Positions 40,114 to 48,729 of a stretch of DNA of 64,000 nucleotides are shown one piece after another. The translations under genes and the position numbers were made by a program. Under the pieces are notes generated by a model. That model saw nothing but the letters and a program-made list of their open reading frames with translations, had not been told where the DNA came from and made no database searches. Source of the DNA: a virus. The stretch spans positions 1 to 64,000 of IMG/VR virus record IMGVR_UViG_3300010885_030180; one strand, given 5' to 3'. Within the stretch, counting starts at the first letter, position 1; each line of letters opens with the position of its first letter.

Positions 40114-42156
40114 ATGTCAATATTATTAAATGACAATTTAAATATTTCAGCTGCTAAGGCAGTTGATAGTCGGTACGGTCCCTATGCAAGTACCGCAGTT
40201 GCATTGGCTATAATTCCTGCATTCCAACGATATCAAGGTCTTGTTATTGGTGTTGTCCTATCCAATATACTAACAGAATATTGGTTTAAGGATGGAATAT
40301 TAGATACTGATCTAATAGAAAAATATACAACTGGGTATACTGGTAGTAGTGGTTATTTAGGTAGTAAGGGAAATCCCGGTACATCAGTAAAAATTGTAGG
40401 TAGTGTTGTAACAGCAGGTAGTTTACCAGCTGGATATACTGGTGATATTGGTGATGGATACATTACACAAGACCTTGGACATTTATGGGTGTGGACTGGG
40501 AGCGCCTGGGTTGATGCAGGCGAGATTAAAGGTCCAACAGGTGGTACAGGATTTACAGGTAGTATTGGTTATACTGGCAGTACAGGATATACAGGTAGTG
40601 CAGGATATAACGGATCAATAGGTTATACGGGTAGTGTTGGTTATACTGGTAGTTACGGTTATACTGGTAGCAATGGCTATACCGGCTCAATTGGATATAC
40701 TGGTAGCAATGGCTATACTGGATCAGTTGGGGATATAGGATATGCCGGTAGTAAAGGTGATGCGGGCTATACTGGTAGCGAAGGTTATACTGGTAGTATA
40801 GGAGTGGGTTACACTGGCTCTGTTGGTCAGTTAGGTTACACCGGTTCTCTTGGTATAGGCTATGCAGGGTCAATTGGCTATACAGGTAGTGTTGGCCGCG
40901 ATGGATATACAGGTAGTATTGGTAGTTTAGGTTACAGTGGTAGTAAAGGCGAGTTAGGATACTCTGGATCAACTGGCTATACAGGTAGCGTTGGCCGCGA
41001 CGGCTACTCGGGTAGTATAGGTGAAATTGGTTTCACTGGTAGTATTGGTGATTTAGGATATACTGGATCACTTGGATATGCCGGCAGTACAGGTAATTCG
41101 GGTTATACTGGTAGTATTGGAGTGGGATATGCGGGTAGTAAAGGAACTGACGGCACATCAGTTACTATCTTAGGTACTTACTATGATCTGACTGCATTGG
41201 CAGCAGCACATCCAACCGGCGCATTAGGTGATGGTTATATATTATCATATAACGGTCATTTGGCAATATGGAATGGTGCTGCCTGGGCCGATGTAGGAAA
41301 TATAACAGGCCCACAGGGAGCTGATGGGTTTGTTGGAAGTGTCGGATACTCTGGAAGTATAGGTTACAGTGGTAGCAAAGGTGATTTAGGTTACAGTGGT
41401 AGCATTGGTGGATTAGGATACACTGGTAGTATTGGTGGATTAGGTTATACTGGAAGTTTAGGATATTCAGGTAGTGTTGGCCAAGATGGATACACTGGTA
41501 GCATCGGTGGATTAGGATACACTGGTAGTATTGGTGGATTAGGTTATACTGGTAGCAACGGATACACAGGTAGTGTTGGCCGTGACGGCTACTCAGGTAG
41601 CATTGGTGGATTAGGATACACTGGTAGCAAAGGAGACTTAGGTTATACTGGTAGCAACGGATACACAGGTAGTGTTGGACGTGATGGATATACTGGTAGT
41701 GTTGGTGGATTAGGATACACTGGTAGTAAAGGAGATTTAGGATATTCTGGATCCACTGGATATTCTGGCAGTAATGGATACACTGGTAGTATTGGCGTAG
41801 GCTATGTAGGTAGTAAAGGTACCGATGGTGTAATTGGATACGACGGTAGCATAGGTTATGCAGGTAGTCGAGGACCTGGTGCTAATCAAGATTTAAACAC
41901 TACCAGCAGTGTTATATTTGCAAACTTAACAATTGGACCAACTGGAGTAATTACTTTTGCTAACGGGGCAACACAAAGCGGCCGTGCTCCTAGAATGATA
42001 ATTGATGACGACTTTATTAATGCTCCGGATTATGATATATTTTTTGCTACATTACTACCCGGTGATTTTTACTGGAGCGTATATGCTGGAACTATTATGA
42101 TTTTAGTAGATTACGGTGGATATTACGACTGGCAGGATTTAACTGTCTACGCTTAA
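40114..42156 (+). CDS. large collagen-like fibre protein
   Basis: A 680-residue protein. Residues 1-70 (NISAAKAVDSRYGPYASTAV) form an attachment domain seen in phage fibres. Two globular modules with GDGYI and GHLWVW or GHLAIW motifs (about 90-145 and 345-395) are embedded in dozens of GYTGSx collagen-like units, spanning about 75-590. The C-terminal 90 residues form a compact domain (ADLTIG-type beta strands, FYWSVYAGTIMILVDYGGY). The Gly-X-Y arrays have no proline. It is likely a trimeric tail fibre. Confidence 0.8.
   Translation: MSILLNDNLNISAAKAVDSRYGPYASTAVALAIIPAFQRYQGLVIGVVLSNILTEYWFKDGILDTDLIEKYTTGYTGSSGYLGSKGNPGTSVKIVGSVVTAGSLPAGYTGDIGDGYITQDLGHLWVWTGSAWVDAGEIKGPTGGTGFTGSIGYTGSTGYTGSAGYNGSIGYTGSVGYTGSYGYTGSNGYTGSIGYTGSNGYTGSVGDIGYAGSKGDAGYTGSEGYTGSIGVGYTGSVGQLGYTGSLGIGYAGSIGYTGSVGRDGYTGSIGSLGYSGSKGELGYSGSTGYTGSVGRDGYSGSIGEIGFTGSIGDLGYTGSLGYAGSTGNSGYTGSIGVGYAGSKGTDGTSVTILGTYYDLTALAAAHPTGALGDGYILSYNGHLAIWNGAAWADVGNITGPQGADGFVGSVGYSGSIGYSGSKGDLGYSGSIGGLGYTGSIGGLGYTGSLGYSGSVGQDGYTGSIGGLGYTGSIGGLGYTGSNGYTGSVGRDGYSGSIGGLGYTGSKGDLGYTGSNGYTGSVGRDGYTGSVGGLGYTGSKGDLGYSGSTGYSGSNGYTGSIGVGYVGSKGTDGVIGYDGSIGYAGSRGPGANQDLNTTSSVIFANLTIGPTGVITFANGATQSGRAPRMIIDDDFINAPDYDIFFATLLPGDFYWSVYAGTIMILVDYGGYYDWQDLTVYA
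40330..41880 (+). repeat. long collagen-like GYTGSx coding repeat array
   Basis: An extensive tandem array of 18-base units coding G-Y-T-G-S-x and variants (GYSGSx, GYAGSx, DGYTGS), interrupted at about 40378-40530 and 41152-41320 by globular modules. A higher-order repeat with GRDGYxGSIGGLGYTGS is visible at 41500-41760. Such an array is prone to unequal recombination. Confidence 0.85.
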
Positions 42157-42158
42157 TC

Positions 42159-42166
42159 AATAAATA
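42159..42166 (+). promoter_or_regulatory. late-promoter-like motif at start codon
   Basis: AATAAATA ends seven bases before the ATG of the 2173-residue adhesin gene, with no Shine-Dalgarno sequence between. Confidence 0.4.
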
Positions 42167-42173
42167 TTAAGTT

Positions 42174-45100
42174 ATGGCAATTTTCTTTTATCCCTATCCC
42201 ACTACTCAACCTAATACAGTCTTATCTCAATTTGTATTAAATGACATATGGGTAAGCCAAAACGGCGCACCTGTACAGCTAACATACAATGCAATTACTA
42301 AAAAGAATGCCTGGACAAAGTATACAACACCACCAGCAGTAGGAGGAATTAGTGCGTCGATTAATGGCGGTCCACCAGTAATTGCATCAACATTAGTCAG
42401 TAATACATCTTTAACTAAAGACCAAAGTACTTCATTTGTACCAGTAACTGCTTACGGTGGTGCAGCCGTTGCATCGTCTTATACTGTCACTGGCGCTACG
42501 GTAACTGGATTAACAGCAACAATTAGTCCTGCATTACCTGCAGGTTTAACATTGAGTACTACTCTAACCGTTAAGTCGGTAACAGGTGCAGATAGCGTTC
42601 CAAGATTGTATAATTCAGTAGATGTTACAATTTCAGGTACACCCACTGTAGCAATTGCCGGTACTACTTTTATAGTTACATTTACTGATGCAGGTGGTCA
42701 AACTTCCGGAGCATCGTTTAATTTAACTGTAACTGGCCCAGTTATTCCAACTTTGGTAGCTACCCAGTCTGTAGCATCTACTTCATTAACAAAAAATGTA
42801 GCGGCCGCAGCATTTACTCCAGTTACTGGTTCAGGTGGACAAAATCCTTTAAGTTATGGAGTAAGCCCAAGTTTACCAGCAGGGTTAAGTTTTAATTCTA
42901 CTAATGGACAAATAACCGGTACTCCAACAGTTGCACTTTCTGCAACTACATTTACTGTAACGGTTACTGATAGCCTAGGGCAAACAGCCAGTAACACATT
43001 TAGTTTAACAGTAGTAAATCCACCAGCATTGGTATTATCTCAATCAGTTACCACTAAAGATTTAACACAAAATGTAGCGATAACAGCATTTATTCCAGTA
43101 AGTGCAACAGGCGGATATGGAACACTTACTTATAGTATAAGTCCAACATTACCTGCAGGATTAAGTTTTAGTATTGTTACTGGACAGATTAGCGGAACAC
43201 CTACTGTATCTAGTGCTGCTAACAATTACACGGTAACTATTACTGATACACTTGCACAATCAGTTAATGCAACATTTTCGTTAAGTGTTACTCCTGCGCA
43301 AGTAATAACAGTACAGGCTGTACCAAATACAACACTAACACAAAAGATTGTTGCAACAGAATTTACTCCTGTTACGGGCAGTGGCGGCACCGGCACACTA
43401 ACTTATGCAGTTAGTCCATCATTACCAACTGGATTGAGTTTCAATAGTTCAAACGGTTTAATATCTGGTACTCCAACTGTAACTTCTGGCCTTACTGTTT
43501 ATACAGTAACCGTAACTGATTCACAGACACAAACCAGCAGTAAGACATTTAGTTTAACAGTTAACGCACCACCTGCATTAAGTACTACTCAAGCAATTGC
43601 TACAAAATCGTTGTCGCAAAATGCAGTAGCAACACCATTTATACCTGTAACTGCAACGGGTGGTGTTCCTTCATTGGTATTTGCAATTAGCCCAGCACTA
43701 CCAGCAGGATTAACATTTAGTAGCACTACTGGACAAGTTTCTGGAACACCAAGTGTTGCCACTATTGCTACTACCTATACTGTTACTGTTACTGATGCGG
43801 TAGCTCAAACTAGTAGTAAGACATTTCTTTTAAATGTAGATGCGGTATCTTTAACTACTACACTGGTAGTTCCTACTACTGTATTATTGCAAAATGATCT
43901 AGCAGCATCATTTACTCCTGTAACAGGCAGCGGCGGTATTGGTACATTAAATTATGCTGTCAGTCCTGCACTACCAACTGGATTGACATTTAACACTAAT
44001 AATGGTTTAATAAGTGGTACACCTACTGTTATTTTAGCAACTACTAATTTCACAGTAACCGTTACCGATAGCAATAATATACCACAGAGTAGCAGCAAGA
44101 CATTTAGTCTAACTGTTAATCCAAAAGCAGTAGTTACTGTACAGGCCGTTCCTAGCACAGTAATAACTCAAAATATTAGTATTACTCCGTTTATTCCTGT
44201 AACAGCTAGTGGAGGTACCGGCACATTAACTTATGCGGTTAGTCCTGCATTACCAACTGGATTGAGTTTTAATACTGTCAATGGACAGATTAGTGGAAAC
44301 TCCGGTTCTGTACTAAGTCAAACTACATATACCGTTACAGTTACAGATTCTAATACTGTACCTCAAAGCAGTAGTAAAACATTTACATTAACTGTTAATG
44401 CATTACCTGCACTTACTACTACATTGGTACAGGCTACAGCAACTTTAACTCAGAATACAGCAGTAACAGCATTTATTCCAGTAACAGGTACAGGTGGGTA
44501 TGGAACGCTTGCTTATAGTATAAGTCCTGCATTACCGAGCGGATTAAGTTTTAATACTTCAAATGGTCAAGTAACTGGAACTCCATCGGTTCTTAGTGGA
44601 ACCACTAATTATATAGTAACGGTCACTGACGGTGCATCACAATCTAGTAACAAGACATTTAGTTTAACAGTCAATGCTGGACCTATTGTTACAACAGTAT
44701 TGGTAGCCGCTCAAACAATCACTCAGTATATACTGGCTACTACATTTAAACCAGTTAATGGTACAGGCGGATATGGAACATTATTATATAGTGTTAGTCC
44801 AACATTACCAAGTGGATTAAATTTAAATAGTTCAACTGGTTTTATTACTGGTACTCCTACAGTTGTACAAGGTGCAACTACCTATACTATAACAGTTACT
44901 GATTCAGTACCACAGACCAGTAGTAAGACATTTACATTAACTGTAGAAGCACCTCCGGCAATATCTACAGTTTTAGCAGTCCCAACTAGTGCATTAACGA
45001 TTGGTGTTGCAGCAAGTGCATTTACTCCGGTAACTGCTACTGGCGGATATGGCACATTGTCATATGCTATTGGTACTAGCTTACCGGGTGGATTAATATT

Positions 45101-48100
45101 TAATACTTCAACCGGAGTAGTAAGTGGTACTCCTACAGTAATATCAAGTAGTAATCCTTATACCGTTACAGTTACTGACACGCTATCACAACTTAGCAGC
45201 AAAACATTTAGTTTATCGGTAAGTTATCCTTTATTGAGTACTACTCAGGTAATTGCTACTAAAACTATTACACAGAATATCGATACAGCATCATTTACAC
45301 CGGTTACATATACTGGTGGTTATGGGGCTGTTGCATATTCCATTGCTCCTGCTTTACCAAGTGGACTGGCAATTAATACATCCACTGGATTGATCAGTGG
45401 AATAGCAATTACATCTAGTACTGTTGCCCTTTATACAGTTACCGCTACTGATGCCGCGGCGCAAACTAGTAGTAAGGGATTTAGTTTAACTGTATTACCT
45501 GAACCACCACCTCCAGCGGTAGTTGCTACACTATCAACATCAAGCTATTCGTTTGTTAAAAATGTAGCCGTTACTACATTTACTCCTGTAGTAGGTAGTG
45601 GTGGTAAGGGTACTCTTTCGTATTCTATTGATATTGGATTACCTAGCGGATTAACTTTCATTCCAACTACAGGACAGATATTAGGAACACCAACTGGTAC
45701 AAGTAACACTACTACATACTCAGTAACAGTTACTGATTCAATATCACAGACTGCTAGTAAGTCGTTTAGTATCTATGTGGCGCCACCACCACCTCCACCT
45801 GCATTAGTTGTAACAGCCACAATTGTTACAAAAACATTAATAAAGAATGTAGCAGCAACAGCATTTATTCCAGTAACTGCCACCGGAGGAGTTGGAGCAT
45901 ATACATTTAATGTTAGTCCAAGTTTACCAACAGGATTAACTTTCTTAAGTTCCAATGGACAGATTATTGGTACTCCAAGTAGCACCAGTTCTACAGCTAC
46001 TTATAGTATAACTGTTGCAGATACAGTACCACAATATAATACAGCAACATTCTTATTAAATGTAATTAATCCGCCTGCGTTAGCCACCACCGCTACTGCG
46101 GCTACTTTCTCATTGCAGAAAGATGTTACAATTTCTGCATTTTATCCTGTAACTGCAACAGGCGGTTATGGAACACTTACTTATAGTATAAGTCCAACAT
46201 TACCAAGTGGATTGAGTTTTAATTCTACAAATGGTCAGGTAACTGGTACTCCAACAATATATAATGCTAGTACCAGTTATACAATAACAGTAACTGATCA
46301 AGCAGCACAATCAAGCAGCACAGCAGTTTCAATAAGTGTGATACCTGCGTCATTGGTTACAACATTAGCAGTAACATCTAGCACATTTGTTAATGGAGTT
46401 ACTATTACAGCGGTTACTCCAGTAACTGCAACAGGTGGATATACTCCGTACACATATGAAATAAGTTCACCGTTGCCTACCGGATTGGCATTTAGTACAA
46501 GTACAGGGCAAATAACAGGTAAACCTACCGCATCAATATCTGCCACACCATTTACTATAACAGTTAAAGATTTTGGAGTTACTCAAGCTAGCAGCAAGGT
46601 TTATACATTAACAGTTAATAATCCACCTGCATTAGTTACTGTACAGGATGTTCCTACAGTTAGTTTAACTAGATATGTTGATGTTGCAAATGTATCACCT
46701 GTGAGTGCTAGTGGTGGTTACGGAACTATTTCTTTTGCAATTACTCCTACATTGCCTAGTGGATTAAGTTTCAATGCATCAAATGGTAAGATCACCGGAA
46801 CTCCTACACAATTAGATAATCGTGTATATACTATAACTGCCGCGGATTCTTTAGGGCAAACTAGCAGCAAGACATTTACATTATCAGTTGTACCTGTTCC
46901 AATTGTTACAACATTAGCAGTAGCCAGTAAAAATCTACAGGTACTTGAGTTAGCTACTCCTTTTACTCCTGTTACTGCAACAGATGGGTCAGGTACATTA
47001 ACCTGGGCAATAGATAAACTATTACCAAGTGGACTTACAATCAGTACATCTACTGGTTTAATTAGCGGAACTCCTTCTGTAATAAGTTCATTAACAAACT
47101 ATGCGGTTACTGTTTCAGATGCAAGTACCTCTAGTAGCAAAACATTTAGTTTATTAATTGACTTTTTACCATTAACCGTTGAACAATTAATTACAGTTAA
47201 TACATTAACACAAAATGTAGCAGCGGTTGCATTTAAACCAGTTAATGCTATTGGTGGTGTTGGTACTTTAGTATATTCAACTGTACCTAGTTTGCAGGCC
47301 GGCCTTAGTATCAATACCAGCACCGGTTATATCAGTGGTACTCCTACTATTGTAACTGCTGGTACTGTGTATTCAGTAGTTGCAACGGATACTATAAGCA
47401 ATGTCAATAGTAGTACATTTACTTTAGTTGTTAATGCACCGCCTGCATTAACTACTACCGTAACTACTAGTTCTATCTCACTTACAGTTAATAACGGTGT
47501 TGTTCCTAATATTAGACCAATATTAGGTACAGGTGGATATGGATCACTACGTTATAGTCTTAATAATTCTCCTATCTTTCCTCAAGGATTAACATTTAAT
47601 ACAAGTACTGGATATATCAGTGGTACTCCAACATTATTAGGGTCTGTACAAACATATACAGTTACCGTAAGAGACGATCTATCTCAAGTTAGTACACAGA
47701 CATTTAATTTACAAGTAATTCCACTTCCGATTACTATTACAGTACCTTATCCTACAGCAGCATTAACACAGTATACTCAAGTTACACCATTTGTTCCTGT
47801 AGTAGGCACACTTGGTTATGGTGCATTGACCTATAGTATAAATCCACCATTATCAACGGGATTAAATTTTGATATCAATACTGGAGAAGTTAGCGGCACA
47901 CCTACCAGTACAGTCGGTGATGCTGTACATTATGTAACTGTTACTGACCAAGCTGGACAAAATAATACTGGAACAACTACTATTGTTATTAGTGATAATC
48001 CACCTCCTACATTATTGGCAGTATTACAATCTTCTTATATTGCGTTAACATTGGGTGAATTATCTGAGACAATACCAGTAACTGGTAGTAGCGGTTATGG

Positions 48101-48695
48101 CACATATAGTTATTCAATAAGTCCTAGTCAGTTGCCAGCTGGACTAACATTTAATACAGTTAACGGATTAATTAGTGGAACGCCTACAGCAGTATTCACA
48201 AGTACAAGTTTTACTATTACTGTAACTGACGGTGTTCCACAAACAGCAATACAATCTTTTAATTTAGCAGTAATAGAGGCTATAGTAACACAGGGCAAGG
48301 GATATACAGGTAGTCGTGGATATACAGGTTCAATAGGCGTAGGATACACTGGCAGTAAAGGCAATATTGGCTATATAGGTAGTTTTGGCTACACGGGCTC
48401 AATTGGTTATACCGGTAGTGCTGGTCAAAATGGTTATACCGGATCAGCAAGTACCGCAAGTGGATATACCGGTTCAATTGGCGCAGGGTACACTGGTTCG
48501 GTTGGCAACACAGGTACTGGATATACTGGATCTATTGGAATAGGATATACTGGTAGTCGAGGTTATGTAGGTAGCAAAGGTGAAAAAGGCGACCCGGGAA
48601 CAGGTGGTGGCGGCGGCTATTTTGGTAACTTTGACGGAGGTCAACCTGACTCTAATTATGGTGGAATCACTAGTATCGATGCTGGTGGGGTCTAG
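42174..48695 (+). CDS. giant adhesin with about 21 Ig-like (He_PIG) repeats
   Basis: A 2173-residue protein. After an N-terminal 75-residue domain (FFYPYPTTQPNTVLSQF), about 21 tandem modules of 80-90 residues follow. Each has the pattern FxPVTxxGGxGTLxYxISPxLPxGL, then GxISGTPTV and YTVTVTD plus SSKTFxLTV, which is the putative Ig/cadherin-like He_PIG fold (PF05345). From about 48298 a C-terminal collagen-like segment of GYTGSx units follows, and a Gly-rich end. No signal peptide is present. Probably a long host-binding fibre whose length depends on repeat number. Confidence 0.85.
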   Translation: MAIFFYPYPTTQPNTVLSQFVLNDIWVSQNGAPVQLTYNAITKKNAWTKYTTPPAVGGISASINGGPPVIASTLVSNTSLTKDQSTSFVPVTAYGGAAVASSYTVTGATVTGLTATISPALPAGLTLSTTLTVKSVTGADSVPRLYNSVDVTISGTPTVAIAGTTFIVTFTDAGGQTSGASFNLTVTGPVIPTLVATQSVASTSLTKNVAAAAFTPVTGSGGQNPLSYGVSPSLPAGLSFNSTNGQITGTPTVALSATTFTVTVTDSLGQTASNTFSLTVVNPPALVLSQSVTTKDLTQNVAITAFIPVSATGGYGTLTYSISPTLPAGLSFSIVTGQISGTPTVSSAANNYTVTITDTLAQSVNATFSLSVTPAQVITVQAVPNTTLTQKIVATEFTPVTGSGGTGTLTYAVSPSLPTGLSFNSSNGLISGTPTVTSGLTVYTVTVTDSQTQTSSKTFSLTVNAPPALSTTQAIATKSLSQNAVATPFIPVTATGGVPSLVFAISPALPAGLTFSSTTGQVSGTPSVATIATTYTVTVTDAVAQTSSKTFLLNVDAVSLTTTLVVPTTVLLQNDLAASFTPVTGSGGIGTLNYAVSPALPTGLTFNTNNGLISGTPTVILATTNFTVTVTDSNNIPQSSSKTFSLTVNPKAVVTVQAVPSTVITQNISITPFIPVTASGGTGTLTYAVSPALPTGLSFNTVNGQISGNSGSVLSQTTYTVTVTDSNTVPQSSSKTFTLTVNALPALTTTLVQATATLTQNTAVTAFIPVTGTGGYGTLAYSISPALPSGLSFNTSNGQVTGTPSVLSGTTNYIVTVTDGASQSSNKTFSLTVNAGPIVTTVLVAAQTITQYILATTFKPVNGTGGYGTLLYSVSPTLPSGLNLNSSTGFITGTPTVVQGATTYTITVTDSVPQTSSKTFTLTVEAPPAISTVLAVPTSALTIGVAASAFTPVTATGGYGTLSYAIGTSLPGGLIFNTSTGVVSGTPTVISSSNPYTVTVTDTLSQLSSKTFSLSVSYPLLSTTQVIATKTITQNIDTASFTPVTYTGGYGAVAYSIAPALPSGLAINTSTGLISGIAITSSTVALYTVTATDAAAQTSSKGFSLTVLPEPPPPAVVATLSTSSYSFVKNVAVTTFTPVVGSGGKGTLSYSIDIGLPSGLTFIPTTGQILGTPTGTSNTTTYSVTVTDSISQTASKSFSIYVAPPPPPPALVVTATIVTKTLIKNVAATAFIPVTATGGVGAYTFNVSPSLPTGLTFLSSNGQIIGTPSSTSSTATYSITVADTVPQYNTATFLLNVINPPALATTATAATFSLQKDVTISAFYPVTATGGYGTLTYSISPTLPSGLSFNSTNGQVTGTPTIYNASTSYTITVTDQAAQSSSTAVSISVIPASLVTTLAVTSSTFVNGVTITAVTPVTATGGYTPYTYEISSPLPTGLAFSTSTGQITGKPTASISATPFTITVKDFGVTQASSKVYTLTVNNPPALVTVQDVPTVSLTRYVDVANVSPVSASGGYGTISFAITPTLPSGLSFNASNGKITGTPTQLDNRVYTITAADSLGQTSSKTFTLSVVPVPIVTTLAVASKNLQVLELATPFTPVTATDGSGTLTWAIDKLLPSGLTISTSTGLISGTPSVISSLTNYAVTVSDASTSSSKTFSLLIDFLPLTVEQLITVNTLTQNVAAVAFKPVNAIGGVGTLVYSTVPSLQAGLSINTSTGYISGTPTIVTAGTVYSVVATDTISNVNSSTFTLVVNAPPALTTTVTTSSISLTVNNGVVPNIRPILGTGGYGSLRYSLNNSPIFPQGLTFNTSTGYISGTPTLLGSVQTYTVTVRDDLSQVSTQTFNLQVIPLPITITVPYPTAALTQYTQVTPFVPVVGTLGYGALTYSINPPLSTGLNFDINTGEVSGTPTSTVGDAVHYVTVTDQAGQNNTGTTTIVISDNPPPTLLAVLQSSYIALTLGELSETIPVTGSSGYGTYSYSISPSQLPAGLTFNTVNGLISGTPTAVFTSTSFTITVTDGVPQTAIQSFNLAVIEAIVTQGKGYTGSRGYTGSIGVGYTGSKGNIGYIGSFGYTGSIGYTGSAGQNGYTGSASTASGYTGSIGAGYTGSVGNTGTGYTGSIGIGYTGSRGYVGSKGEKGDPGTGGGGGYFGNFDGGQPDSNYGGITSIDAGGV
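42760..48270 (+). repeat. tandem Ig-like module coding repeats
   Basis: About 21 consecutive coding repeats of roughly 255-270 bases that share strong DNA identity only in short blocks (around GTPTV and SSKTFSLTV). One copy at about 44280-44320 has a degenerate GTPT motif (GNSGSV) and one near 45395 has GIAI, showing that individual modules have diverged. Confidence 0.8.
48298..48600 (+). repeat. collagen-like GYTGSx coding repeat
   Basis: The 3' end of the adhesin gene codes for 15-20 Gly-X-Y hexapeptide units with Tyr-Thr and Ser at the non-Gly positions, interrupted by the ASTASGYTGS linker that also occurs in the 3193-residue fibre. Confidence 0.8.
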
Positions 48696-48696
48696 G

Positions 48697-48703
48697 ATAA
48701 ATA
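48697..48703 (+). promoter_or_regulatory. late-promoter-like motif
   Basis: ATAAATA lies 26 bases before the ATG at 48730, in the context GATAAATATC. An AAAAGG ribosome-binding site follows, so this gene would have a normal leader. Confidence 0.4.
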
Positions 48704-48729
48704 TCGTACAGCAGATATAAAAGGTAAAA

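Noticed and set aside
40553-40972. A 139-residue Tyr/Gln-rich frame on the minus strand inside the collagen-like array.
   Set aside because: It is the antisense reading of the GYTGSx repeat. Similar frames occur opposite every such array, and no ribosome-binding site is seen.
40330-41880. Possible CRISPR array, because of many short, evenly spaced repeats.
   Set aside because: The repeats lie inside one continuous coding frame, the units are contiguous and coding, and there are no unique spacers or cas genes.
45773-46546. Two minus-strand frames (about 70 and 82 residues) rich in Val, Pro and Leu inside the Ig-repeat gene.
   Set aside because: They are antisense shadows of the repeats. Similar frames recur wherever the repeat occurs, with no promoter or ribosome-binding site.
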